Origin: Cuneatibacter caecimuris
GTDB taxonomy: Bacteria > Bacillota > Clostridia > Lachnospirales > Lachnospiraceae
DNA length: 64,000 nucleotides
Assembly: GCF_004216775.1 (NCBI RefSeq)
Contig: NZ_SGXF01000005.1
Coordinates: forward strand, 176,208-240,207
Direction: 5' to 3'
Under the pieces are notes generated by a model. That model saw only the letters and a list, made by a program, of their open reading frames with translations, was not told the DNA's origin and did not search any database. Position numbers and translations under genes: made by a program. Positions 31,354 to 40,518 of this stretch are shown one piece after another. How positions within the stretch are numbered: position 1 is the stretch's first letter; each line of letters begins with the position of its first letter.

Positions 31354-31723
31354 AAGAAAACATAAAAAAGTAAGTTTCTGGTGTTAGAATTACTTTTCGA
31401 CACAAATAGGGCTTGGATAGCCCATCAGACTGGCGGATAAAAGACATAGGGGGAGGGTCGCTGAAAAGGCACCCCCTCCCACATCGCGGCGGTCTTTAAA
31501 AATTCTCCGGGGGTATATTTTAGGATTGCCCTTCTATTCTCCTACGGTATTTAAACGAGCTCATGGGGCTGGTGTCGCAATAGCTGTGGTTCTTTTGCTC
31601 TTTTTCTCCTTTCAGCGAAAAAGTATATTTGCCGGCTTCATGAGTTCTTTTAAATACCGTAGGAGAACTATTTTAAAAGAAATAGGAAACAAGCAATAAT
31701 CTAATCGAGAGGAGGCGGCAAGT
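31354..31723. other. Non-coding candidate cos/packaging region with long hairpin
   Basis: No CDS is visible in these 370 bases. TTCTCCTACGGTATTTAAA (31537-31555) and its exact complement (31649-31667) form a 19-bp stem. The pairing extends inward with wobble pairs (31557-31572 with 31632-31647) to about 36 bp around a 59-nt loop. Upstream, GGGAGGG and CCCTCCC form a smaller hairpin near 31455-31480. The position before the small terminase, with an HNH gene next, is where cos sites of HK97-type phages lie. A structured RNA is the alternative. Confidence 0.5.
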
Positions 31724-32068
31724 ATGGGAAAAGCCAGGGCTGCAAGCTCTTCTGATTCTTCAAGAAAGATGCGACCAGCGTTGACACCCGAAGCAAGGGA
31801 AAATCAGATGATTTCTCTTGCAGTGGATCTTGCTGAGAGACAGTTGATGGAGGGGACTGCCTCTTCTCAGGTTATAACGCATTATTTAAAACTGGGGTCT
31901 ACAAGAGAGCGTCTGGAGAGGGAGAAAATAGAACGCGAAAATGAGTTGTTAAGAGCAAAAGTGGAATCACTGCAATCTGCACATCGTTCAGAGGAATTAT
32001 ATGAAAATGCGCTGAAAGCGTTTCGACGGTACAGTGGCGAGGAGGATTTGGATGATGAAGACTTATAG
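31724..32068 (+). CDS. terS: Terminase small subunit
   Basis: The 114-residue protein has a basic Ser/Lys-rich start, a helical domain (residues 27-60) and a long C-terminal coiled coil with an acidic tail. The position at the head of the packaging genes and this architecture support the role of DNA recognition for packaging; the sequence alone is not diagnostic. GGAGG is upstream of the ATG. It overlaps the HNH gene. Confidence 0.65.
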   Translation: MGKARAASSSDSSRKMRPALTPEARENQMISLAVDLAERQLMEGTASSQVITHYLKLGSTRERLEREKIERENELLRAKVESLQSAHRSEELYENALKAFRRYSGEEDLDDEDL

Positions 32069-32465
32069 TGAGTTAATCCGAATTCCAACTTTTGAGGAAC
32101 GGTATCAGTATCTCAGACTTTCCGGAAAGGTTGCAGAAGAAACTTTTGGGTTTAGGCGATGGCTTAATCAGGAATTCTATCATTCCGACGAATGGCTGAA
32201 ATTCAGAAATAAAATCATCATCCGGGATAATGGCTGTGATTTGGCTTTGGAGGGATTTGAGATTTTTGGCTCAATTATTATTCACCATATCAATCCTATA
32301 ACCTATGAGGATATTCTAAACCGAAACCCGTGTGTGTTTGACCCGGATAATGTTGTATCTACAAAACTCTCAACTCATAACGCAATTCACTATGGAGACA
32401 AATCTCCAATTTCCCATATTCCAACTGAACGAACAAAAAATGACACTTGTCCATGGAGACGTTAA
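32052..32465 (+). CDS. HNH endonuclease
   Basis: The 137-residue protein has RDNGCDLALEGFEI, GSIIIHHINPIT, then DNVVSTKLSTHNAIHYGD, an HNH pattern with HH and the N/H residues in order, but lacking one of the usual zinc CxxC pairs. HNH enzymes beside terminases assist cos cleavage in HK97-type phages. ATG 32052 follows GGAGGA. Confidence 0.75.
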   Translation: MMKTYSELIRIPTFEERYQYLRLSGKVAEETFGFRRWLNQEFYHSDEWLKFRNKIIIRDNGCDLALEGFEIFGSIIIHHINPITYEDILNRNPCVFDPDNVVSTKLSTHNAIHYGDKSPISHIPTERTKNDTCPWRR

Positions 32466-32483
32466 AGGAGGAGAAAACAAATT

Positions 32484-32717
32484 ATGGAATCTAAAGAAAT
32501 GACAGCAACACGGAAAGAATCGGTAATCGGACTGGTAAGCAATTGCGCAAATCTCAGAGTCCGCAAGGAGCCGGATGACAAGGCTGAGGTACTTGGCACT
32601 ATTCCGGTTGATACAGAGGTTATGATCGAGGAAGACGAACCTTCCAGCGAGTTTTACAAGGTTTTTACCGCCTCTGGATTAGAAGGCTTCTGTATGAAAC
32701 AGTTCATCACGGTTTAA
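32484..32717 (+). CDS. Bacterial SH3-domain protein (77 aa)
   Basis: NLRVRKEPDDKAEVLGTIPVDTEV and GLEGFCMKQFITV match the SH3_3 pattern. There is no signal peptide. In the packaging cluster it may be a structural or adaptor protein. AAAGGAGG is upstream. Confidence 0.75.
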   Translation: MESKEMTATRKESVIGLVSNCANLRVRKEPDDKAEVLGTIPVDTEVMIEEDEPSSEFYKVFTASGLEGFCMKQFITV

Positions 32718-32736
32718 ATGAAGAAGGAGGACCGTG

Positions 32737-33108
32737 ATGGAAAAGAGCATACCAAGCATACTGACATCGATTAAAAAGTTGCTCGGAATCGCAGAAGAAT
32801 ACCAAGTATATGATGCTGACCTCATCATGCATATCAATTCTGTGTTTTCAATTTTAACTCAGCTTGGCGTCGGTCCTTCCGATGGATTTTCCATCGAGGA
32901 CGAGGACGCTGAGTGGACGGATTTCGTTCCTGAGAAATCTAAGATTGAATTTATAAAATCTTATATGCATTTAAAGGTTAAACTTCTCTTTGACCCACCG
33001 CTTGCATCTGCGGTTATCGAATGTATGAACCAGCAGATAAAAGAGCTTGAGTGGCGTATTCTCGTTGCGGTTGATCCGAGTGGAGAGGAGGAAATTCAAA
33101 ATGGATAA
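32737..33108 (+). CDS. Head-module protein, possible DNA-packaging/connector protein
   Basis: The 123-residue helical protein has FIKSYMHLKVKLLFDPP followed by AVIECMNQQIKELEWRI, a pattern seen in phage head-tail connector-like proteins. ATG 32737 is chosen over GTG 32734. It overlaps the next gene by 8 nt. Confidence 0.55.
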   Translation: MEKSIPSILTSIKKLLGIAEEYQVYDADLIMHINSVFSILTQLGVGPSDGFSIEDEDAEWTDFVPEKSKIEFIKSYMHLKVKLLFDPPLASAVIECMNQQIKELEWRILVAVDPSGEEEIQNG

Positions 33109-33475
33109 TACCTTGACCCACCATGGCATTCTCGGAATGAAATGGGGCGTTCGCCGAACCCCTGCACAGTTGGGACGGGGAAAAAGCTCAGCAAAAAAGA
33201 GTTCTTCGGATGATTCCCATGAGGATTATAAGAAAGCTCACGGTTCCAAGTCTGTTAAGACCATGAGCGATGCAGAACTTAGAAGCCGTTTAAATCGTCT
33301 TCAGATGGAACAGCAGTATTCCAAATTATCGTCGAGCAATGTAAATAAAGGTAAGCAGTATTTTAACAACGTTATTAAAGCCGGCACAACCGTTGCAACT
33401 GTAACATCTACTGCGCTGACGATTTACAACAACTACGATAAGATTAAGAAAATTATTTCGGGCACATCCGATTAA
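33101..33475 (+). CDS. Head-module protein with HHGILGMKWGVRRTP tag (124 aa)
   Basis: ATG 33101 follows GAGGAGG. Residues 7-25 read HHGILGMKWGVRRTPAQLG, nearly the same as residues 7-25 of the protein at 35261, while the rest of each protein differs. The remainder has a Ser/Lys-rich linker, a helix and a C-terminal hydrophobic stretch. The shared N-terminus suggests a sorting or assembly tag. Confidence 0.65.
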   Translation: MDNTLTHHGILGMKWGVRRTPAQLGRGKSSAKKSSSDDSHEDYKKAHGSKSVKTMSDAELRSRLNRLQMEQQYSKLSSSNVNKGKQYFNNVIKAGTTVATVTSTALTIYNNYDKIKKIISGTSD

Positions 33476-33499
33476 AAGCGGAAACGAGGTGAGTAAATT

Positions 33500-35245
33500 A
33501 TGGCATTGTCGAACACTGCCGTTCCGAAGTATTACGGCGCGTTCAGAGATGCCGTAATTCGCGGAGAAATACCTGTCTGCCGTGAAATCGAGATGGAAAT
33601 GAACCGAATTGATGAACTTATCGCAGACCGTGGAATTTATTACGATGACCGTCCGGTTGAGGGTTGGATCGCATATTGCGAGGAAGAACTTACTTTAACC
33701 GATGGGGGCAATCTTGTCATGCTCGATACATTCAAACTCTGGGGCGAACAGATATTTGGATGGTATTACTTTGAAGAGCGAGAGGTATGGGAGCCGAACC
33801 CGAATGGTCCCGGCGGGCATTTTGTAGTAAAAACTATCAAGAAGCGCCTTATTAACAAACAGTATTTGATTGTTGGGCGAGGAGCTGCCAAGTCTTTGTA
33901 CGATTCCTGTATTCAATCCTATTTCGAAAATATTGATACTTCTACCACTCACCAAATAACAACGGCTCCGACTATGAAACAGGCGGAGGAAGTGATACAG
34001 CCAATAAAAACAGCCATTACAAGAGCAAAAGGTCCGCTGTTTCGGTTCCTTACGGAAGGTTCTTTACAGAACACCACAGGTGCTAAAGCGAACCGTGTGA
34101 AGCTTGCCTCGACTAAAAAGGGAATTGAAAATTTTTTCACAGGTTCTCTGATAGAGGTTCGTCCGATGTCCATTGATAAACTTCAAGGTTTGAGAACTAA
34201 AGTATCGACAATTGATGAATGGCTGTCTGGTGATGTAAGGGAAGATGTGGTCGGCGCTATCGAGCAGGGCGCTTCGAAACTCGACGATTACCTCATCATC
34301 GCAACCAGTTCCGAAGGAACCGTCCGGAACGGCAGCGGCGATACAATCAAAATGGAATTGATGAAAATCCTAAAGGGCGAATACCCGGCAATTAACACGT
34401 CCATTTGGTGGTATAAGCTCGATTCCATTGATGAGATTTCAGAGCCTAACAAATGGCTGAAAGCTAACCCTAACCTTGGAAAAACCGTTACGTTTGAAGT
34501 ATATCAGCGAGATGTGGAAAGAGCCGAGAACGCCCCAGCCGCCAGGAATGATATTTTGGCAAAGCGGTTCGGGCTACCAATGGAAGGTTATACCTATTAC
34601 TTTACTTATGAGGAAACTTTGAAATATCGTAAGCGTGATTTTTCTGGTATGCCTTGTTCTATGGGCGGCGATTTATCAAGAGGCGACGACTTCTGTGATT
34701 TTACCTTTATGTTCCCTTTGCCAAATGGGACATTCGGAATCAAAACCAGAGCGTATATTTCGGACCTGACATTTCGGAAACTTCCTTCTGCAATGCGCAG
34801 CAAGTATGAGCAATTCATATCGGAAGGCAGCCTGATTGTCATGGAAGGAACTGTTTTGGATATGATGCAGGTATATGAAGATCTGGATAATCATGTGGCT
34901 GAACGAGGCTACGATGTTCGTTGTTTCGGGTATGACCCTTATAACGCCAAAGAGTTTGTTGAAAGATGGGCATCTGAAAACGGATCATTTGGTATCGAAA
35001 AGGTAATACAGGGGGCAAAAACAGAATCCGTTCCTTTGGGAGAGTTAAAGAAACTTTCAGAGGAGCGGATGCTTTTATTTGACGAAGAACTAATGTCTTT
35101 CTGTATGGGCAACTGCATTACTATCACAGACACTAATGGGAACCGAAAGCTTTACAAAAAGCGTGGCGACCAAAAGATTGATGCCGTGGCAGCTATGATG
35201 GATGCCTACATTGCTTACAAACTGAACAGAGATGCGTTTGAGTAA
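33500..35245 (+). CDS. terL: Terminase large subunit
   Basis: The 581-residue packaging motor has a Walker A variant VGRGAAKS (125-132), Walker B VSTIDEW with Asp239/Glu240, a coupling-like IIATSSEG, and the nuclease first acid in GGDLSRGDD (Asp391), with a later acidic motif near residue 550 (KIDAVAAMMDA). It drives DNA into proheads and cuts concatemers. AACGAGGTG is upstream. Confidence 0.95.
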   Translation: MALSNTAVPKYYGAFRDAVIRGEIPVCREIEMEMNRIDELIADRGIYYDDRPVEGWIAYCEEELTLTDGGNLVMLDTFKLWGEQIFGWYYFEEREVWEPNPNGPGGHFVVKTIKKRLINKQYLIVGRGAAKSLYDSCIQSYFENIDTSTTHQITTAPTMKQAEEVIQPIKTAITRAKGPLFRFLTEGSLQNTTGAKANRVKLASTKKGIENFFTGSLIEVRPMSIDKLQGLRTKVSTIDEWLSGDVREDVVGAIEQGASKLDDYLIIATSSEGTVRNGSGDTIKMELMKILKGEYPAINTSIWWYKLDSIDEISEPNKWLKANPNLGKTVTFEVYQRDVERAENAPAARNDILAKRFGLPMEGYTYYFTYEETLKYRKRDFSGMPCSMGGDLSRGDDFCDFTFMFPLPNGTFGIKTRAYISDLTFRKLPSAMRSKYEQFISEGSLIVMEGTVLDMMQVYEDLDNHVAERGYDVRCFGYDPYNAKEFVERWASENGSFGIEKVIQGAKTESVPLGELKKLSEERMLLFDEELMSFCMGNCITITDTNGNRKLYKKRGDQKIDAVAAMMDAYIAYKLNRDAFE

Positions 35246-35260
35246 AGGAGGTGAGCGCGT

Positions 35261-35713
35261 TTGTCAGAGATGATGGAACATCATGGGATTTTGGGACAGA
35301 AATGGGGCGTTCGCCGAACCCCTGCTCAACTCGGAAATCTCAGTAAGAAAGATGCGAATTGGGTCAAGAAGAAAAGCGAGAAGATTACAGAGCAGGCTCG
35401 CCGAAAATCTTCAAAAGAAATGAGCCAATACGCGAATGCAATACTTCGAACTCCCGGCGCTGTAAATAAATCCGGAAAATTGAGTTCATCGGCAATCAAT
35501 GCCTATAACAAGAAAATGGCTGAACTTATGAGCCAGTCAGCTTCAAAGATTCGGTCTCCGTCCGGAAAGGTCGTCCAGTTCGTAGCAAAACGCGGGGAAA
35601 TCGGCGTTATGATGGCGCTCGCCGATGAAGGTTATAACATGGCGCAGCTTCGAAATGGTGTATGGGCTTCTGGGCGGGTTGCTTACAAAAAGACAGTGCT
35701 GGATAAGGCGTAG
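35261..35713 (+). CDS. Head-module protein with HHGILGQKWGVRRTP tag (150 aa)
   Basis: TTG 35261 has AAAGGAGGTG at good spacing. Residues 7-25 repeat the tag of the 33101 protein with one change. The body is basic and helical. It lies between terminase and portal; a minor head or scaffolding role is possible. Confidence 0.65.
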   Translation: MSEMMEHHGILGQKWGVRRTPAQLGNLSKKDANWVKKKSEKITEQARRKSSKEMSQYANAILRTPGAVNKSGKLSSSAINAYNKKMAELMSQSASKIRSPSGKVVQFVAKRGEIGVMMALADEGYNMAQLRNGVWASGRVAYKKTVLDKA

Positions 35714-35729
35714 GGAGGTGATGAGAAAA

Positions 35730-37088
35730 ATGGATGTAGCGATTGGTTCCAGGTTTAGACATGCCTGGAATGCTTTCCGAAGTAACGGTCAGCAAAACTA
35801 TTACCGCGATATCGGAACCGGATATTCTTACCGGCCAGACCGTCCCCGCCTTACCAGAGGAAATGAGAGGTCTATTGTCACTTCCGTATATAATCGTATC
35901 GCATTGGATGCGGCTGCGATTAACATTCAGCATGTCCGTTTGGATGATAATGAACGGTTTCTTGAGGTTATAAAGTCCGGTTTGAACAATTGTCTTTCTT
36001 TGGAAGCCAATATAGATCAGACCGGGCGTTCTTTTATTCAGGATGTCGTCATGTCGATGCTGGACGAAGGATGCGTGGCTATTGTGCCTACCGATACCGA
36101 TGATGATCCGGAAGATGGAGTAGCGGGTTCATTTGACATCGACAAGATGCGAACCGGAAAAATTCTCGAATGGTATCCAAAGCATATTCGTGTTCAGGTT
36201 TACAACGAGAATACTGGTTTAAAAGAAGACATCCTCATGCCAAAGGAAGCAGTTGCGATTATTGAAAATCCGCTGTATGCAGTTATCAATGAACCAAATT
36301 CCACAATGCAGCGGTTAATCCGGAAGTTGAATCTTTTGGACGTTGTCGATGAGCAAAGCAGTTCCGGAAAACTGGATTTAATTATCCAGCTCCCGTATGT
36401 CATCAAGACAGAAGCAAGGCGTCAACAGGCCGAAAAACGGCGTAAAGATATCGAACAGCAATTGTCGGGTTCTAAGTATGGTATTGCTTATACCGATGGT
36501 ACCGAGCATATCACTCAGTTGAATCGTTCTGTCGGGAACAATCTAATGACCCAGATTGAATACTTAACGAGTATGCTATACAGCCAGTTAGGAATCACTC
36601 AGAGTATATTAGACGGTACCGCCGATGAAACGACGATGCTCAATTACTATAACCGGACAATTGAGCCGATTGTTTCTGCTATTGTTGATGAAATGAAGCG
36701 AAAGTTTCTGACAAAAACTGCACGCTCTCAAAAGCAGTCAATCATGTTCTTTAGAGATCCGTTCAAGTTGGTTCCTGTTACCGAGTTGGCTGAGATTTCT
36801 GATAAGTTGACCCGCAACGAGATTGCAACTTCAAATGAGATGCGGCAGACGATTGGGTGGAAACCATCGAAAGACCCGAAAGCGGATGAACTTCGGAATA
36901 AGAATCTTAACCAGACAGAAGCAGAGGTCAAATCTGGAAATTCGACAACGACCGATGAAGAAGTTTCAACTGGTGAAAGTGAGCAAGATCGCATTGTAAA
37001 TGAATTGTTGGATAGTCTTGAAGCTGAAATAGAAAAGATAATCGGCGATTACATTTCTGATGACGAGGAAGAGGAGGGTGATTCGTAG
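35730..37088 (+). CDS. Portal protein (HK97 family)
   Basis: The 452-residue protein has the expected order: RSIVTSVYNRIALDAA near 45, IENPLYAV near 170, a long stem helix (ARRQQAEKRRKDIEQQL), MLYSQLGITQSILDGTADETTMLNYYNRTIEPIV near 280 and a charged acidic C-terminus. It forms the dodecameric DNA channel of the head. ATG 35730 was chosen for its spacing to GGGAGG. Confidence 0.9.
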   Translation: MDVAIGSRFRHAWNAFRSNGQQNYYRDIGTGYSYRPDRPRLTRGNERSIVTSVYNRIALDAAAINIQHVRLDDNERFLEVIKSGLNNCLSLEANIDQTGRSFIQDVVMSMLDEGCVAIVPTDTDDDPEDGVAGSFDIDKMRTGKILEWYPKHIRVQVYNENTGLKEDILMPKEAVAIIENPLYAVINEPNSTMQRLIRKLNLLDVVDEQSSSGKLDLIIQLPYVIKTEARRQQAEKRRKDIEQQLSGSKYGIAYTDGTEHITQLNRSVGNNLMTQIEYLTSMLYSQLGITQSILDGTADETTMLNYYNRTIEPIVSAIVDEMKRKFLTKTARSQKQSIMFFRDPFKLVPVTELAEISDKLTRNEIATSNEMRQTIGWKPSKDPKADELRNKNLNQTEAEVKSGNSTTTDEEVSTGESEQDRIVNELLDSLEAEIEKIIGDYISDDEEEEGDS

Positions 37089-37928
37089 ATGGACAATGAT
37101 CTTCAGCATTATGCTTCTCCCTATTATGACCCTCAAAAAGCTCACGAATATTATATGCGAACCAGAGAACTGAAGGGACGACGTTCGGCTACTAAGCTTT
37201 CGGATGAGGGAAAGAAAGTCTGGTCCTATACCAAAAATGAAATCAAAGCCGAGAAGAAGGCTAAGGTTGAGGAGGAACAGGAAAAGCGAAAACAAACTAT
37301 AACAGCGCTTAGAGAAAGAGCATCGGCTACAAGAGAACAAATTTCCGCACGCCTGAGGGAATTGAACGATGCTTTAACCAAAAGGGCATCTCGTAAAAAG
37401 GAGTCAATAGATTCGGATAAAAAATCTGATTTAGAAGACATCGAAAAAACTTCAACGGCAGCGAAGGAAAGGATAACGTCCAAAACTAATTCTGCTATAG
37501 AACGTCTTATGGCCGAAAAGATTCCGGACAGTTTGCCAAAAGCAGAACGGGCAAAGCGGATAGCTGAGCGTAACGAGAAAATCGCTAAGTTGCGTTCGGA
37601 TTCGAAAGCGGCAAAATCAAAGGTAAGCGAAGAATCTCAGTCCAGTAAAGAAGATGTTCGCTCTGATGCCACTATGAAAAAGCAGCGGGTGTCGGAACAA
37701 ACAAAAGAAGAACGGGCGGATAATTCTGCAAATGCTTCAGCCGAGCGAAAGCAGGTTGCTAATGAGCTGAAGTCAGCAATCTCCGCGGCCAGAGAAGCAT
37801 ATAAAGCAGCAAAGGAGTCTTTGGATTCTTCTTATGAGGAAATCTATCAAAGAGAATTTGATAAGATTGCTGCTGAGATGCCGAAGATATCCAAGCGCAA
37901 AGGTAAATCATCAAAGAAAAAGAAGTAA
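37089..37928 (+). CDS. Coiled-coil head-module protein, scaffold candidate (279 aa)
   Basis: The N-terminus (HYASPYYDPQKAHEYYM, then RTRELKGRR) is a motif I recall on several head-module proteins. The rest is an almost uninterrupted Lys/Glu/Arg/Ser-rich coiled coil ending KGKSSKKKK. It lies between portal and protease-capsid genes, so scaffolding or internal head function is likely. It starts at the first base after the portal stop. Confidence 0.6.
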   Translation: MDNDLQHYASPYYDPQKAHEYYMRTRELKGRRSATKLSDEGKKVWSYTKNEIKAEKKAKVEEEQEKRKQTITALRERASATREQISARLRELNDALTKRASRKKESIDSDKKSDLEDIEKTSTAAKERITSKTNSAIERLMAEKIPDSLPKAERAKRIAERNEKIAKLRSDSKAAKSKVSEESQSSKEDVRSDATMKKQRVSEQTKEERADNSANASAERKQVANELKSAISAAREAYKAAKESLDSSYEEIYQREFDKIAAEMPKISKRKGKSSKKKK

Positions 37929-37943
37929 GGAGGAAATTTCAAA

Positions 37944-39845
37944 ATGGCGAAATATGATTTCAGTGGCTGGGCCACAAGAAATGATTTACAGTGCGCCGAC
38001 GGAAGAATTATCCGTAAGAATGCTTTTAAACAGCAGGATGGCGAGACTGTAAGCCTGGTTTGGAACCACCAGCATGATTCCCAGGATAATGTTTTGGGAC
38101 ATGCGTTGCTGGAAAATAGGGACGATGGTGTTTATGCCTACTGCACCTTCAATGATACTGAATCCGGTCAGACTGCTAAAAAGCTGGTTCAGCATGGAGA
38201 TGTCGTCTCTTTGTCTATCGCAGCAAATCAGTTGAAACAGATGGGAAAAGATGTCGTTCACGGTATTATCCGTGAGGTTAGCCTCGTTTTGGCCGGCGCA
38301 AATCCCGGAGCCTACATCGATACGGTTATGAATCACGGCGTTGCCGTTGAGGACGAGCTGATCATTAACTACAACGAGAACATCATGCTCTATCATTCGG
38401 ATGATGAGGACGAACCCAAAGACAAGAAGCCGGATGATAAAGGCGAATCTAAGGATAAGAAACCGGACGATAAACCGTCGGATGACGATGAGACTGTCGG
38501 CGAAGTCTTTGACCGGATTTGTAAGAAGCTCGATGAAAAAGAGCAGAATGTGGTTCTGGCTATGGTCGGTATGGCTCTCGGTGAAAACGGGGAGCAGAAA
38601 GATAACAATGACGATTCTAAAGGAGGAAACGAAGATATGAAACATAATGTGTTTGACAACAAGGGCGAGACTCAGGACAATGTTCTCTCTCATGCGGCTC
38701 AGAGCGAAATTCTGGAGCTTGCCAAATCCAGCAACGTTGGTTCTCTGAAGCTTGCTATGAAAATCTACAGTGAGGAGCACGGACTCCAGCACGCTGACAT
38801 CAGCGGTTTTGTTCAGACTGGCAACGGAAACATCACCACTATGTTCCCGGAGTATGTTGAGGCTCATCCCAGTCGCACTCCCGAACTCATCACCAATGAT
38901 ATGGGATGGGTTGATGCTATCATGGCCAAGACTCAGAAAATCCCTCACGGGCGGGTTCGCACTTCTCATGTAGACATTCGGAACATCGATGCGCTGGCTG
39001 CTAAGGGTTATCAGAAAGGAAAAGAGAAGAAGATTACCGGTAACTATGAGCTGGTAAGACGTACCACCGACCCTCAGACCGTATATGTTACTTCTGAGCT
39101 TCATCGTGATGATGTGGTGGACATCGAAGATTTCGATTATGTTCAGTTCCAGTACAGCATCGACCAGATTTCTTTGAAGGAAACTCTGGCTGTTGCTACT
39201 ATGCTGGGTGATGAGCGTCCCAACAGCGATCCTGAGAAAATCTTCCCCGATAAGATCCGACCTATCTGGACTGATGACGAGCTGTATACCATCCACAAGG
39301 ATGTGGACTTTGCTGCTATGGCTAAGGAACTTCAGGGCGCCAATACTGAGCAGTATTTCGGTGAAAGCTTCATCTATGCGGAAGCTATGGTTACAGCTCT
39401 GCGCAAAGCCCGCAAGGACTTCCGCGGTACCGGCAAGCCTGATCTGTTCATTACTACCGATATGCACAACACCATGATTCTCGCCCGTGACCGTAACGGC
39501 CGTCGTATTTACGAGACCGATACTGAACTGGCTGCGGCGCTGGGTGTTGCCAATATTTATGAGGTTACTCAGTTCGAGGGAAAGGTTCGTACCGATGCCA
39601 CTGGAGCTAAGCATACGCTTCACGCAATTTGTGTGAATATGGCTGACTATGGTTACGGTGCCTCCAAGGGCGGTGATGTGACGCATTTCACCGATTTCGA
39701 TATCAAGTTCAATCAGCTTCAGTCACTGCTGGAAACGAGGAAGTCCGGTCAGCTTACCAGAATCAAATCAGCCATCGTTATTGAGGAGCTGGTTAAATCT
39801 ACTTCTTCCGGGAGCGAGTCTACAACTCCTTCTGTGAGCGGCTAA
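37944..39845 (+). CDS. Fused prohead protease and major capsid protein
   Basis: The 633-residue polypeptide begins with an HK97-type prohead protease (U35/S78-like): VWNHQHD with His42/His44, VSLSIAANQL with Ser89/Ser91 and REVSLVLAGANPGA near 115. A repetitive acidic linker (DDEDEPKDKKPDDK, about 153-185) leads to an HK97-fold-like capsid domain from about residue 232. An internal ribosome site and ATG at 38637 could make capsid protein alone. AGGAGG is upstream of ATG 37944. Confidence 0.85.
   Translation: MAKYDFSGWATRNDLQCADGRIIRKNAFKQQDGETVSLVWNHQHDSQDNVLGHALLENRDDGVYAYCTFNDTESGQTAKKLVQHGDVVSLSIAANQLKQMGKDVVHGIIREVSLVLAGANPGAYIDTVMNHGVAVEDELIINYNENIMLYHSDDEDEPKDKKPDDKGESKDKKPDDKPSDDDETVGEVFDRICKKLDEKEQNVVLAMVGMALGENGEQKDNNDDSKGGNEDMKHNVFDNKGETQDNVLSHAAQSEILELAKSSNVGSLKLAMKIYSEEHGLQHADISGFVQTGNGNITTMFPEYVEAHPSRTPELITNDMGWVDAIMAKTQKIPHGRVRTSHVDIRNIDALAAKGYQKGKEKKITGNYELVRRTTDPQTVYVTSELHRDDVVDIEDFDYVQFQYSIDQISLKETLAVATMLGDERPNSDPEKIFPDKIRPIWTDDELYTIHKDVDFAAMAKELQGANTEQYFGESFIYAEAMVTALRKARKDFRGTGKPDLFITTDMHNTMILARDRNGRRIYETDTELAAALGVANIYEVTQFEGKVRTDATGAKHTLHAICVNMADYGYGASKGGDVTHFTDFDIKFNQLQSLLETRKSGQLTRIKSAIVIEELVKSTSSGSESTTPSVSG
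38620..38639 (+). promoter_or_regulatory. Internal ribosome site for separate capsid protein
   Basis: AAGGAGG (38620-38626) is 10 nt before an in-frame ATG (38637-38639) at codon 232, just after the linker. It would yield a 402-residue capsid protein in excess over the fusion. Confidence 0.65.
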
Positions 39846-39872
39846 GCAATCCGTTGGAGGTGAAAATTCAAA

Positions 39873-40205
39873 ATGGCGAAATTTTACGGACCAATCGGCT
39901 ACGCTGAAATGGTGGAAACAAGGCCCGGCGTGTGGGACGAGAAGATTACAGAGCATATGTACTTTGGCGACCTGACCCGAAACACGCGCAGGCTTCAAAG
40001 CACCGAAACACTCAACGATGACATCAACATCGCAAATGAGATTAGTATTGTCGCCGATCCGTTTGCCAATGAGAATTTTCATGCTATGCGGTACGTTGGG
40101 TTTATGGGCGCGAAATGGAAAATTTCCAACGTGGAAGTACAGTATCCGAGATTGATACTTACGGTGGGAGGTGTTTATAATGAGCAGGCGTCTGAAACTA
40201 CATAA
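39873..40205 (+). CDS. Head-tail joining protein (110 aa)
   Basis: MAKFYGPIGYAEMVETRPGVW and GAKWKISNVEVQYPRLILTVGG resemble head-closure/tail-completion proteins in this gene position. TGGAGG is upstream. It overlaps the next gene by 26 nt. Confidence 0.7.
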   Translation: MAKFYGPIGYAEMVETRPGVWDEKITEHMYFGDLTRNTRRLQSTETLNDDINIANEISIVADPFANENFHAMRYVGFMGAKWKISNVEVQYPRLILTVGGVYNEQASETT

Positions 40206-40503
40206 TATTTTATGTGAGATTTTGGGTTGTCCGAATGAAGGTCTCGACTGTCGCGCTTATTTTCAGCCTCCCACTTCTGTTAAGATGAAATACCCCGCCA
40301 TTGTATACGGTCTTGAAGACATTGATAAGAAGTATGCAAATGACGGGGTTTATTTATCTCAACGAAAATATTTGGTGACAGTCATTGACAAAGACCCGGA
40401 TAGCCCGATTGTAGGTAAAGTGGCTGCTTTGCCGCTTTGCGGCTATAACCGGCATTACGAAAAAGACAATCTGAATCATGATGTCTTTGAAATATTCTTT
40501 TAA
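40180..40503 (+). CDS. Tail completion / minor capsid-like protein (107 aa)
   Basis: ATG 40180 follows GGGAGG. LHNILCEILG, then YPAIVYGLEDIDKKYAND and YLVTVIDKDPDSP match a head-tail adaptor or tail-terminator type protein found before major tail proteins. Confidence 0.7.
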   Translation: MSRRLKLHNILCEILGCPNEGLDCRAYFQPPTSVKMKYPAIVYGLEDIDKKYANDGVYLSQRKYLVTVIDKDPDSPIVGKVAALPLCGYNRHYEKDNLNHDVFEIFF

Positions 40504-40518
40504 AGGAGGAACAAATCT

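Noticed and set aside
37986..39686. Long open frame on the minus strand opposite the protease-capsid gene
   Set aside because: No ribosome site, composition is a mirror of the strongly coding plus strand, and the plus-strand product has clear protease and capsid features.
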